Shown piece by piece: positions 10,305 through 20,402 of a stretch of 64,000 nucleotides of DNA. The number at the start of each line of letters is the position of its first letter. Positions within the stretch are counted from its first letter, which is position 1. The notes beneath the pieces were generated by a model that ran no database searches, was not told the DNA's origin, and saw only the letters and a program-made list of their open reading frames with translations. The DNA comes from Sacculina carcini (taxonomy: Eukaryota; Arthropoda; Thecostraca; Sacculinidae), in NCBI GenBank assembly GCA_916048095.2, contig OU696571.1, positions 4,913,501-4,977,500 on the forward strand, given 5' to 3'. Position numbers and translations under genes: made by a program.

Positions 10305-10682
10305 CAGGGGCGTTAATTGTGTCGAGGCTCGGGGGATGACCGCCATCATGTATTAGTGTTCCAAATTTGCTCAGTTGATGAATTACATGGAATCCTCAAC
10401 TATTTTCGCCCTATTCAATTTTAATACATATACCTCAATGAAAAGTATATTGCATAAAGTAAAATTTTCATGTATTTATAGATTTTTACATTTGTCGTGT
10501 ATTTTTATTTTTGGCTATGCTGATTTTGATGATGATAATTTGATGATGATGATTTTGATGATAATATGCCTAATGACCTGAGCTCAGCATAATTTTCGGC
10601 GGGTATAATTTCCTATTCATACACCCCAGCCAATTTGACGGGGGTATATACACCCCCATACTCCCGAGGATCTACGCCCATG
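10305..10682. mobile_element. Probable hAT-type MITE
   Basis: 378 bp with short inverted ends (left CAGGGGCG, right CGCCCATG) flanked by 8-bp near-duplicates CACGGTTA / CACGTGTA (6 of 8 identical). A related copy at about 33560-33840 shares 'gtgtcgagg.tcggggg' and 'gaactcagca'. The 8-bp target and CAGGG start fit hAT elements. There is no coding capacity. Confidence 0.5.
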
Positions 10683-10973
10683 CACGTGTATGTGGGTGTT
10701 TGCGCTCTTGTGTGTTTGTGTGTCTGTGTGTTTGTTTATGTGTGAGAATAATGAGTAAATCTATTTCGCAAAAACATCAGGCTAATGCAACATCGTTAAG
10801 AATCAAACAACACTGATTAAAAACAATTTTCAACCATCATAACGAGCTTGTAGCAACAACAAATGATATGAAACATGAAAGCACATGAAATGACACTTCA
10901 AATCAGCATAAACAAATCTCACAATACGTCGACATGACAGATTATGGTAATAACGCATTACAAGGGTTTTCAG

Positions 10974-11118
10974 AGCTGACAAAATTGAAGAAACCGAAGT
11001 AGCATGCTATCCAGATTGCCAAGTTGCTGTAGATGGTGGCAAATATCGACAACGATTACATCGGCTCGTGACGGCAGAAGTCCTGCAAGAGTCGGACAGC
11101 GAACGCAAAATGATCTAA
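10974..11118 (+). CDS. Possible terminal coding exon, unknown protein
   Basis: A pyrimidine-containing acceptor (gggttttcag) precedes a 48-codon frame with non-repetitive, charged composition. It begins ADKIEETEVACYPDCQ, continues with an LHRLVTAEVLQ segment and ends SERKMI plus TAA. The entry phase (one base then full codons) equals that of the transmembrane exons at 14225 and 25134. I recognise no domain. It could be a tail exon of the same gene or a chance frame, because there is no homology support. Confidence 0.3.
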
Positions 11119-12120
11119 TGAGTTCCTGTGGGGTGTATCACATAAGGCACACTGAGATGATGGAGCACTATTTCGACCAGGTAACATTTGTCACGGGGGT
11201 CGGTAACGCAGTTGCGTAAATATATGCATATGTGTGTTTGTGTACATGTGTATCATACAACAACAACAACAATATATATTCAATATAGCGCACATATTTA
11301 TACACAGGCACGAAAAAACACAACTTACAGAAACATCACAGCGAGCAGGGAGTAGCACAAATAGAAAAGTGAAAACACGTTTGCCAAATGGGAGCTTGCC
11401 AGATGCCCGTTGGGTATCAGGTATCTCATCCGCCCTTGAAACAGGTTTTGTTTTTATTCCTGTGGAGTGTCTAACCACCCTTTTCATTGCATAACAGTGG
11501 GGGAGACGGTTTACTCGCCGACGACTCGATCATGCATCTGGTTGTACTGGAAATACACGGTTACCAGTAGCAGGGCGAAGCCTGACCACACAACGACGAA
11601 TGCAAGAGATGCAAAAACGGGGCATAGCAACGAAAGCAGGCAATTCAGTGGTGAAAAAGACAAATAGCAATCAAGAACAACACGGGTACAACTCCAGACT
11701 ATTAGTTAATCTCGCCCACCTGTCTGTCCGCTTATACCTGTATACATGAGCGTGTGGTCCTTTTGCCCATACATGTTCACCTGCCGAAATGCCGAAGAAT
11801 GCGAGCTGTCCTGTCAGTGACAATGATATCCGCACTTCTGCTGAATGTGTGTGTTTGTGCCCTTGTTTTTGCCCTTGTTAATTTATGATGGGGGCCCCAA
11901 GTGATGCTTCAGGGGGGCCCCATAATTCCTCGCAACGCTCTGGCGCAGATGATAATTACAAATTCTCACAAGTTCAGACACATGAGCCTCAAACGTTAGG
12001 AGATTATCAATTGTAACACCCAGAAGTCTGCTTTTATGTACAACATCAAAGTCATTACTAGCGGGGATTGCCAGCTCGTTTTTTTGCCAGCTTGTTTGCC
12101 GGGGATTGCCAGCTCGTTTG
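11119..12120. other. Non-coding stretch
   Basis: No supported gene. Several short open frames on both strands have neither domain nor splice support. Confidence 0.5.
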
Positions 12121-12160
12121 CCAGCACACCCACACCCACACCCACACCCACACCCACACC

Positions 12161-12217
<57 letters not shown>

Positions 12218-12220
12218 ACA

Positions 12221-12295
<75 letters not shown>

Positions 12296-12298
12296 ACA

Positions 12299-12365
<67 letters not shown>
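12121..12365. repeat. Compound (CACACC)n/(CA)n microsatellite
   Basis: Starts with seven cacacc hexamers and continues as (CA)n with regular 'aa' and 'cc' interruptions at similar spacing. This suggests an internal ~55-bp duplication of the interrupted array. At least six overlapping long open frames here (THTHTH, VCVCVC) are artefacts. Confidence 0.95.
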
Positions 12366-12369
<4 letters not shown>

Positions 12370-13457
12370 AAATCAAGCAGCTCCATAAATACCGAATACT
12401 CGTAAGAGCACATGAACACGCGCACATGCATACACCCTCTTCTACGGTTGTGAACACACGCGCATACACACAGCGCGCGCACACATACACAGTGCCGCTC
12501 AAACAAACGCCAACACTAATACACGGACAAAATTCTAGTAATATATGACAATGTTGGTCTGTCGATGATCCTGAACACACGGTCGTCAGGAGATTAGTTG
12601 CAGCCCACCAAAATGCTTGTGAGGACAAAACGCAGTTCCTACTTTTAATTATCAATTCGGCATGCGATTTCAAAGCACGTGCAATGTTGAATGTGTGAAA
12701 ACTACTGCGTACGGAGGCTGAGTTAGAGAAGGAAACAGGGGTGAAGGGCGGTGAAATTGTATGCACTGTACTCATTTAGCGGAATCCCACATATTCGTCA
12801 GTCAGATTCCAGGACTTGCTTTCTTTTTTGAAGTCCTTGGCTGGGTGAATGATCCGTTCACAGTGTTCCCAACCCGTCATATATTTGTCAGTTTACAATA
12901 TGATCATTATCTGAATACAAAGTTTAAAATTTCTTACTAACCATTCGGTATGTAACCAGGTATCCCAAGATACTACCCAGCCCTGTGGAGAATATACGAG
13001 AACAAAATTCTGAAAAACTCGTAAATAATAATTGTTTTTCCGACTTCCTACCTGAGGGGCGCTGGTGTTTTGGCTTGGTGTTAAAGAGGGCAGTGAGAGG
13101 AACAGTTTGAAAACCATTGATCTAGATCCACCCGGAACTGGTGCATGGAAAATTTATTCAACCAATAATCTCCCGGTATTTCCCATTTGATCCGTATTCA
13201 GAACCTAGTACGGGGCAATATTTAACCCTTTAAAGTGTTTAATCAAATACACTTTAATATTTTAATTTAGGAATAGCTCAAAAGAATGGGAAATCAATAG
13301 TCAAACTCGTTAAGTTTCTAGCTACGAACAACTAAAACAATTGAAATCCGAAGAATTTCGCGTTTCTGAATTCCGAAGCAAGATTTTTCCGAAATATTTC
13401 GCCACGCATTCGTAGTAATTTCCGCTCACTGAAAAAATATTTGTTGACATTCAATGT
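12366..13457. other. Non-coding stretch
   Basis: No gene recognised. It is moderately AT-rich, without clear repeats except the hAT element that follows. Confidence 0.5.
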
Positions 13458-13465
13458 CTAATGGC

Positions 13466-13779
13466 CAGTGTCGGAGCCAAGGGGGGCTTGAGGTTGGGTT
13501 GGGTTGGTTAGGCTAGGCTAGGTTAGTTACACTTTCCGCCGTTAAACAGCGCTAGTATCGCATTGCACGGAGCGCGCCTGTTAGCTCCGCCTCCATTTTG
13601 CTACGCGCCCTTTGGATCGATGCGCAAATAGGGTACTGCCGTCCCTTATTATAATAGTATGTAGTCAGCGCTCGAGGGTAGCTCTTCATGCTTCGCCAAG
13701 CCCCCTCAACTATTTCCTTAGACTCCCTCAGCCCCCCCCCCCCCCCTTTCCCATCAGAAAAATCCTGGCGCCGCCACTG
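13466..13779. mobile_element. Nonautonomous hAT element (CAGTG termini)
   Basis: 314 bp. The left end CAGTGTCGGAGCCA pairs with the right end TGGCGCCGCCACTG. It is flanked by 8-bp repeats CTAATGGC / TTAATGGC (one mismatch). It contains a poly-C run at 13732-13747. Relatives at 33894-34218, 59968-60845 and, as a fragment, 30130-30290 share the 'gtatgtagtcagcg' and 'cttcgccaagcc' interior words. Confidence 0.75.
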
Positions 13780-13980
13780 TTAATGGCGATTGCAAATGTT
13801 GCCAAGTTGGTGCATCATAGCGTACTCACAGCAAACAATTGACATCATGATTCAGCAGAACTGCATTTTACAAACACTAACTGCTTTCAAAATGTTTTCA
13901 AATTGAAATATAAATTGAAATGCCTGCAAATGTAATTGGATAGTGTCCTTTCATTGTTGTACTGTCTCATTCAAGTTTAG

Positions 13981-14071
13981 ATGAGTTCGTGCTTGTGAAT
14001 ATCCAGCAGTGTCAGATATGTGTTCATACCCAAAAGACCTTTTTGGAGTGTCCTCAAATTGCACTTGAAAG
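13981..14071 (+). CDS. Probable internal exon preceding the transmembrane exon at 14225
   Basis: Acceptor caagtttag and strong donor AG|gtaagt enclose a 91-base open stretch. In the phase that continues into the next exon, it encodes a cysteine-containing segment (EFVLVNIQQCQICVH, then FLECPQIALE). It ends with two bases of a codon (AG), matching the entry phase of 14225 when the second of the closely spaced AG acceptors is used. This would be the membrane-proximal ectodomain of the protein completed by the next exon. I do not recognise the family. Confidence 0.45.
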
Positions 14072-14224
14072 GTAAGTGTGCTCATTGTGTGAGAGGCAAT
14101 GTAGTGAGGCATGTGTACATCTGAGTTTCTGTTTCTTGTTTGAGTGTGTGTGCATCTCTAATGATTTTCTTGCTGGTAACCCTGTGTGTATCTGTGTGAA
14201 TATATGTGTGTGTGCTTTACAGAG

Positions 14225-14432
14225 ATATGGCGCCAAATATCTTCTCATCGTTGCTGTATTCTGCTTATTGGCTAGTATCTTGTTGTTTGCAATCGGAAAA
14301 CATCGTGAGTGGTGCTTCAACACCAACAACTCCGGACACAGTCAAGACACACCCGTTTCTATGACAACCGAAAGCGCAGGTTTTACAGCGCATCCTCCAG
14401 TTGACTACGAAGCTGTTTATCATGGAAAGTAA
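14225..14432 (+). CDS. Terminal exon: transmembrane segment plus short cytoplasmic tail (copy 1)
   Basis: After acceptor ...ctttacag/ag the frame encodes YGAKYLLIVAVFCLLAS and ILLFAIGKHREWC, a single hydrophobic helix of ~22 residues followed by positively charged residues (inside). An ~45-residue polar tail ends DYEAVYHGK and a stop at 14430-14432. It resembles the exon at 25134-25434: both have AVFC(L/M)A in the helix, a Cys shortly after it, an N.SG stretch and a proline-rich tail. A type I membrane protein fits. Class B scavenger receptors and Ig-family receptors end this way, but neither is demonstrated. The upstream intron is rich in TG just before the acceptor. Confidence 0.6.
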
Positions 14433-15640
14433 CGTCACTGAAGCACTGGCGTCCATAATCACCCAATACGTTTATGGTGACCTCCAGCATTCACAATATT
14501 CATCAAACCGCAAATTGTTGTAAGTCTTGTTAAATTTAAAGCGTATGCAAATACTCTCTCAATGACGGCAGTATCTATATGGATTGGTATTGAGGGATGT
14601 TCTCCCTTCTTTCGTGAATGGGGAGGAAACAATACATGCATTATCTTGTTATTCATGTGCGCAAGCGTAATGAAAAGATGAGCGGAAGAACAGCGTTCTA
14701 TGTATATCTTGGATTGTTTTTTTATGTTTCATTTCATTTCATTGGCTCTCTATCATCCCACGTATCCACTTTCGCCTATGCTGTCTTGTATATAAACTAC
14801 TACATGTATATAAATATCCAGCTTATTTAGATGATTTTCTTGACCCTTCCATCAATCAGTCGTCCCGTAACCCCCTTCCTTTCTTCTGTCTTCGCGCCTT
14901 AAATGAATCCCCTTGATCAGCTAAATCTTTCTCGTTCTATGCCCCTCGACTATACAACTCACTTCCTGTCTCTATTACTTCCTGTCTATATTACTTCCTG
15001 TCTCTATTTCTTCCTGTCTCTATTAATTCATCCCCTTCTTTTCGCCAATTCCCTTCTTTCCTCCGAAAATACCTATTCTCTATTTCTTTTGATAATGTTT
15101 CCACTCTCTAACTCCTTATGCATCGGTCTGACTCTACATCTCTGTGGTGCTGTATTGTTTTATATCGTTTTTTCATTGTATTGTTGTACTCAAGTTTATA
15201 TTGGTTCTTATTGTCTATTGATTTAGTGCCACGCAAAGCTGTTCTTCTGTTGATGCTGTCATGCTCAGTGGTTTGTGCATATCCACTCCTTTATGAACGT
15301 GTAATTCTTGTTTGTTCTTCCTAATTTTATTTTCGTTACTAATTTCTGTATGGATTTATATATTACTCGCTGTCTGCATATTGATTTAATAAATTACAGA
15401 CTGTTATTTGTAATATTGAAAAACGCTTTATATATATATATATAAAGTTACACTAACACTGTGCTGTATACGTATATGTAAATGAATATATAGACGCAAA
15501 TCACTACGCAACATTATCACACACAGCTACAACAGCCATCGCTATCACTAACACCTATCACGTATCACTCTCACGCACGCACAACTGCCACACAACAACT
15601 GTCCTCTACACATATCTTTTTCGTTACACACACACCACAC
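14433..15640. other. Presumed 3' flank and non-coding sequence
   Basis: No further gene seen. A pyrimidine-rich stretch with 'cttcctgtctctatt' repeated four times lies at 14967-15025. A short TA tract lies at about 15430-15443. Confidence 0.5.
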
Positions 15641-15645
15641 ACACA

Positions 15646-15765
<120 letters not shown>

Positions 15766-15944
15766 AGTTAACTAAACGAAGCGAGCGCGAATCGCACATA
15801 CTTGAACATTTACAATACACACTGTGAACCGAAATAAATGCGACACACACACACTCACACTCACACACCCACTCGCTCTATCTCTCACAATGTACACTAA
15901 CACAGCACTGTGCTTGTTATACTGACATTGCTTTTGGTTTGCAC

Positions 15945-16820
15945 CAGGGTTTGTTTGGCTTAAACCATTTGGCTTAAACCATGGTTTAAACCAACCATGG
16001 CTTAAACCAAGTGTTTTTTTCCAACAGTGGTAACCATGGTTTAAACCATGGTTTAAACCAAGTGTTTTTTTATATATAAAAAACATGGTTTTTTGAAAAT
16101 TGTTTTTTTGACAGAAATGATTTTTCTCATATAGGAATGATCAAATATTTTCAGAATTAGTGAATGAGTTCATTAATACAGTTTTAAATCTTCATAAGTA
16201 TTACTATTTGGCATGATTTTAGGGGTTTGCACGATATGGGAAACATATTTATTAACATCTTTGATTTTTGTTGAGGAAACATTGTAGCTGGTATTTATGA
16301 AAAATCCTAAATATTTACGACAAAACATTTGAGTTTCTATGAAAAACACTATTTTTAGAAACCTCTGAGTTAAAAAAACTATGTTTTCTCTGAAAACAAA
16401 CATGAATTAACCTCCATGGATAAAACGATTTTTAGTCACTAGTTTTTCATAAATAAGACCACTGGGTATTTGGTTTGGACTTTGCAAACATATGTGGGTG
16501 TTTAAAATCGACTGCTTTCGCAATTGAAAGCGGTATAAAACTTCCGTTGCCTATAGATGCTACAAGGTGAAATTCAAGATCCTGTGTGTACATTTTTATG
16601 ATTTTATTTTTATATTTTTTAAATATTTACAAAACTCTTGGTAAGTGGTACTAATATATGTTTAACTATGTACTAAATACTATGGTACAATCCTTTTTTT
16701 TATTTGTGTGTGCAAAGTGTAAAAAAAACAAATAAACAAAAAAAACAATGGTTTTTCGTTTTTTTCTATAAAAAACATGGTTTTTGTTTCTTTTGAAAAA
16801 ACCGTTTTTTTCAAGCCCTG
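15945..16820. mobile_element. Nonautonomous hAT element with perfect 8-bp target duplication
   Basis: 876 bp. Left end CAGGGTTTG, right end CAAGCCCTG (inverted, one mismatch). Both sides carry GTTTGCAC (15937-15944 and 16821-16828), a perfect 8-bp duplication diagnostic of hAT insertion. The interior is full of 'accatggtttaaacca' palindromes and T/A-rich 'aaaacatggttttt' words shared with the elements at 48744-50295 and 55809-58128. No transposase is encoded. Confidence 0.85.
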
Positions 16821-16828
16821 GTTTGCAC

Positions 16829-17347
16829 GCATAACTTTTGTTTGAATTTCGTATGACAGTGGCTATGTGATCCAATGTGTGAGCGCATCATGCCGGTCAT
16901 ACACTTGCAACACTCACTGCTCATCAATCGAGCCTGTGCGACACCCACACTGGCTGTATTTCTGGCTGTATTTCTGGCTGACTGATAGGTTCACCTTGGA
17001 AGGCATAGTTCACGTGCCAGCATGTAAACAACGATCATGCAATTATCTGATCCGGAAAATCCACTGCAAGAGTGATCGGATGCTCATTTTAATTCTTCAT
17101 TCCGCGTTGCATTGTGACTAGTTGCAACGCGAAGCCATATATAGTCATGTCAATTTGACCAATCAGTAGTCTGCAGACAGTCACGCTATCCTCAGTGCAC
17201 ACCGGCAGCCGCAGTGCAGTATCAGACAAGTGCGTTCCCTACGGCAAGTATGGTGTTTTTAGAAACGTAATGGTTTTTTGTGATATTCTGTTTTGTTTTT
17301 ACTAGGGTGACTTTTTGTTGCGCTAAAAGCTGCGCTGAAACTTTTTG
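16829..17347. other. Non-coding; part of a dispersed repeat interrupted by the LTR array
   Basis: The last ~45 bp (agggtgactttttgttgcgc...) continue on the far side of the LTR array at 22957-23130. They match another copy at 28309-28550, so this repeat was the insertion target. Confidence 0.55.
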
Positions 17348-17352
17348 CAAAC

Positions 17353-17855
17353 TGTGGTATTGTTGGTCAGAAATTGAACGCCATGCGAAGGAATGAATAG
17401 GGGTGTGAATGCGTTTGCTGAGTTGAGCGAGAGTGTAGGAGAGCGTGTGCGCTTGCGAGCGTAGACTTGTGTGTGTACCTGTGTGTGACTGAGCGTAGAC
17501 TTGTGTGTGTGTGTGTGTGTATGTGCGTCACTGTATTCATGCGTGTGATTCTACTTCGTGTTTGTATGTTTGTATGCAGCGTGTACTGGTGTTAGCGGCT
17601 GGTATGGAATGACGGGAGTGGTGTTGTAGTGCTCATCGTGCGTTCTGTTGTTATGTGTGGACTGGTCGGTGTAGTCTTCTGTGTGCTGTTTGTGTGGATA
17701 TAATTTATGCCAGCCTAGAGAGAGATTATTGCTCTACTGTGTATGTGTGAGTTTTCATCCTGTTGTTGTTAAATCATATTTGTTGTCATCAATAGAGTTC
17801 ATCATTTTACAAGGTAGTTTTGTTTTCGTGGTGTAAAAATGGACATCAAACCACA
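17353..17855 (+). repeat. LTR 1 of the tandem array
   Basis: 503 bp, TGTGG...CCACA. It contains the ATG at 17839 and the first five codons of the 679-residue ORF plus the start of the sixth. The end is fixed by comparison with LTR3, where identity stops at CCACA and the target duplication CAAAC follows. Confidence 0.88.
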
Positions 17856-19878
17856 AGCTATTTCGGCTACAACAATGATGAAGAATTTTGACGGTACTGG
17901 CGACGTAGTCGCATGGTTGAAGAAGGCAGAACTTGTGGCCAAGCTGACAGGAGTGACTGAGCTGCATGCGTTTGTGCCACTATTTCTGGAAGGAGGAGCA
18001 TTGTCACTCTACCTCGAGCTCAATGAAGAGGCACAGTCAAGGTACGATTTGATCAAAGCCAAACTGCGAGAAGCGTTTTCCCCCAATCCAGTTGAATCAT
18101 TTGCCATGCTGACGAAGAAGAAGTGGCAAGGAGAGCAAGTGGATGAGTTACCGCAGGTAGATCGTACACTGACTAAACGCCAACTGTTTTCTTTATGTGG
18201 GAAATTGTTGGGCCACTATCCCATTGCCGGGTGGCTCAGACCGGCGTGCAGCTATGTCAAACGTCATTCATCCGATGGTGGCTGGGATGACACAGTCCGG
18301 GAGGAAGTTCTGTCTGTTACACACGACATGCTAGAACAAGTGAAAAGCGATGATCCAGTGCAAGGAAAGTGGTCGGTTTCAGAATCGAAATCTGGTGTTG
18401 TGTGGTGTGACGCCAGTAATCAGGCTATTGGAACAGTAATCGAAATCGACGGAATCGTAGTGGAAGATGCCTCGTGGCAGAGGAAAAAAGATGACTTCAA
18501 TCATATAAACGTCGCTGAGCTTGAAGCTGTATCCAGAGGACTCAATCTTGCAATAAAGTGGGGATTAGAATGTATAGAAGTACGCACCGACTCCGCTACA
18601 GTTTTTGGCTGGCTGCGTGCCACACTATCCGACGAGAACAGAGTGAAGACAAAAGGAGCTGCAGAAGTTCTTGTGAAACGACGACTGGGAGTAGTCAAGG
18701 AGTTAATTGATGAATTGCGTCTCGAAGTGAGATTGATTCTTGTTCCTACAGCAAGTAACAAAGCAGACTCATTGACGCGCATCAACAGGCAATGGATGCT
18801 GAAGCTCGAGAGAAAACCGGTAAACGAAACATGCGGCATGGCGTTGGAAAGAGTGAAAGATCTCCACCGTAGTCATCATATGGGCGTTGACCGAACGTTA
18901 TCTCTCGCTAAGCAAGTGGACCCTACTGTGACACGTGAACAGGTGAAACGTGTGGTGAAGAGCTGTCTGGAGTGTCAGTCTATCGATCCTGCGCCGGTGA
19001 CTCACGAGGCGGGCGAGCTGCACGTGCCAACAGTCTGGACAAGATTGGCAGTCGATGTTACTCATTTCAGATATCGTCCATTTCTGTCTATTGTTGATTG
19101 CGGCCCTGGAAGGTTCGCGATATGGCGAGAGCTGCGTGCAGAGTCGGCAAATGAGATTTCAAATATCCTGAACCAAGTATTTTATGAGCGAGGGCCTGTT
19201 GAACAAGTGCTGATGGACAATGGAACGGTGTTCAAGTCAGAATTACTCAGGGAAACCCTCGATGGCTGGAAAATCAGCAGGTTTTTCCGAGCGGCTTATC
19301 GACCCAGCGGAAACGGTATTGTCGAACGGCATCATCGTACGATAAAGAGGATAGCGGAGAGAGCTGGCATCTCCCCGCTCGAGGCGGTATTTTGGTACAA
19401 CATGGCGCCCAAATCGGATCGAATTGAAGACAAGGCGCCGCATCACAGTGTCTACACATATGCCTGGCGACATCCGGAGGTTTTGCCAGCCCACAATGAC
19501 GACGGCGAGAAGAACTCGGGCATAGAAGTCGGCGATGAAGTGTGGGTAAAGCCACCTGGGGCAAGATGTACGTCGCATTGGTCAAAAGGAAGAGTGACCG
19601 GGATTCAGTCCTCAAACAATGTATCGGTGGATGGAGTACCGAGGCATCTACTAGATCTGCGGCGTGTGTATGATGAAGGCAATAATCGAGATGACGCCGG
19701 TGGTCAAGACGTGGACAATCAGACTCCAGATGACTGTGCAGCGGACACGAACGAAGTGCTCGAGACAACTGACATACATAATGGAGCCGTAGAGGACCGG
19801 AGTGAGCACATTCTTCGGAGATCTACCAGAGAGAGGAGACGTCCGCCTTGGATGGACGATTATTTCGTAGGTGATTGA
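17839..19878 (+). CDS. RT-less retrotransposon polyprotein: gag - RNase H - integrase (copy 1)
   Basis: 679 residues, intact. Residues 1-95 resemble a retrotransposon gag capsid start (FDGTGDVVAWLKKAEL, LREAFSP). No zinc knuckle, protease or reverse transcriptase follows. At ~108 the sequence jumps to the connection/RNase H region (LTKRQLFSLCGKLLGHYP). RNase H acids are visible at D191 (WCDAS), E227 (NVAELEAV), D251 (RTDSATV) and D310 (NKADSLTR). The integrase has an HHCC module (H343/H347, C376/C379) and a DD35E core (D406, D460, E496), then a chromodomain-less C-terminus (VGDEVWVKPPG). The start codon lies inside the LTR. It could supply integrase but would need reverse transcriptase from another element. 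Confidence 0.9.
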   Translation: MDIKPQAISATTMMKNFDGTGDVVAWLKKAELVAKLTGVTELHAFVPLFLEGGALSLYLELNEEAQSRYDLIKAKLREAFSPNPVESFAMLTKKKWQGEQVDELPQVDRTLTKRQLFSLCGKLLGHYPIAGWLRPACSYVKRHSSDGGWDDTVREEVLSVTHDMLEQVKSDDPVQGKWSVSESKSGVVWCDASNQAIGTVIEIDGIVVEDASWQRKKDDFNHINVAELEAVSRGLNLAIKWGLECIEVRTDSATVFGWLRATLSDENRVKTKGAAEVLVKRRLGVVKELIDELRLEVRLILVPTASNKADSLTRINRQWMLKLERKPVNETCGMALERVKDLHRSHHMGVDRTLSLAKQVDPTVTREQVKRVVKSCLECQSIDPAPVTHEAGELHVPTVWTRLAVDVTHFRYRPFLSIVDCGPGRFAIWRELRAESANEISNILNQVFYERGPVEQVLMDNGTVFKSELLRETLDGWKISRFFRAAYRPSGNGIVERHHRTIKRIAERAGISPLEAVFWYNMAPKSDRIEDKAPHHSVYTYAWRHPEVLPAHNDDGEKNSGIEVGDEVWVKPPGARCTSHWSKGRVTGIQSSNNVSVDGVPRHLLDLRRVYDEGNNRDDAGGQDVDNQTPDDCAADTNEVLETTDIHNGAVEDRSEHILRRSTRERRRPPWMDDYFVGD

Positions 19879-19901
19879 TTGATCTTGAGATCAAGGGGGA
19901 G

Positions 19902-20402
19902 TGTGGTATTGTTGGTCAGAAATTGAACGCCATGCGAAGGAATGAATAGGGGTGTGAATGCGTTTGCTGAGTTGAGCGAGAGTGTAGGAGAGCGTGTGCG
20001 CTTGCGAGCGTAGACTTGTGTGTGTACCTGTGTGTGACTGAGCGTAGACTTGTGTGTGTGTGTGTGTATGTGCGTCACTGTATTCATGCGTGTGATTCTA
20101 CTTCGTGTTTGTATGTTTGTATGCAGCGTGTACTGGTGTTAGCGGCTGGTATGGAATGACGGGAGTGGTGTTGTAGTGCTCATCGTGCGTTCTGTTGTTA
20201 TGTGTGGACTGGTCGGTGTAGTCTTCTGTGTGCTGTTTGTGTGGATATAATTTATGCCAGCCTAGAGAGAGATTATTGCTCTACTGTGTATGTGTGAGTT
20301 TTCATCCTGTTGTTGTTAAATCATATTTGTTGTCATCAATAGAGTTCATCATTTTACAAGGTAGTTTTGTTTTCGTGGTGTAAAAATGGACATCAAACCA
20401 CA
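19902..20402 (+). repeat. LTR 2 (shared middle LTR)
   Basis: 501 bp, two bases shorter than its neighbours in a GT run. It serves as the 3' LTR of body 1 and the 5' LTR of body 2. It is preceded by the polypurine tract at 19888-19901. Confidence 0.88.

Noticed and set aside
12058-12775. Six overlapping long open frames (up to 259 codons) on both strands
   Set aside because: They translate a (CA)n/(CACACC)n microsatellite into THTH or VCVC runs and have no domain or splice support. The same applies to frames over 3165-3237, 7335-7500, 8771-8853, 9092-9148, 15646-15765 and 50377-50468.
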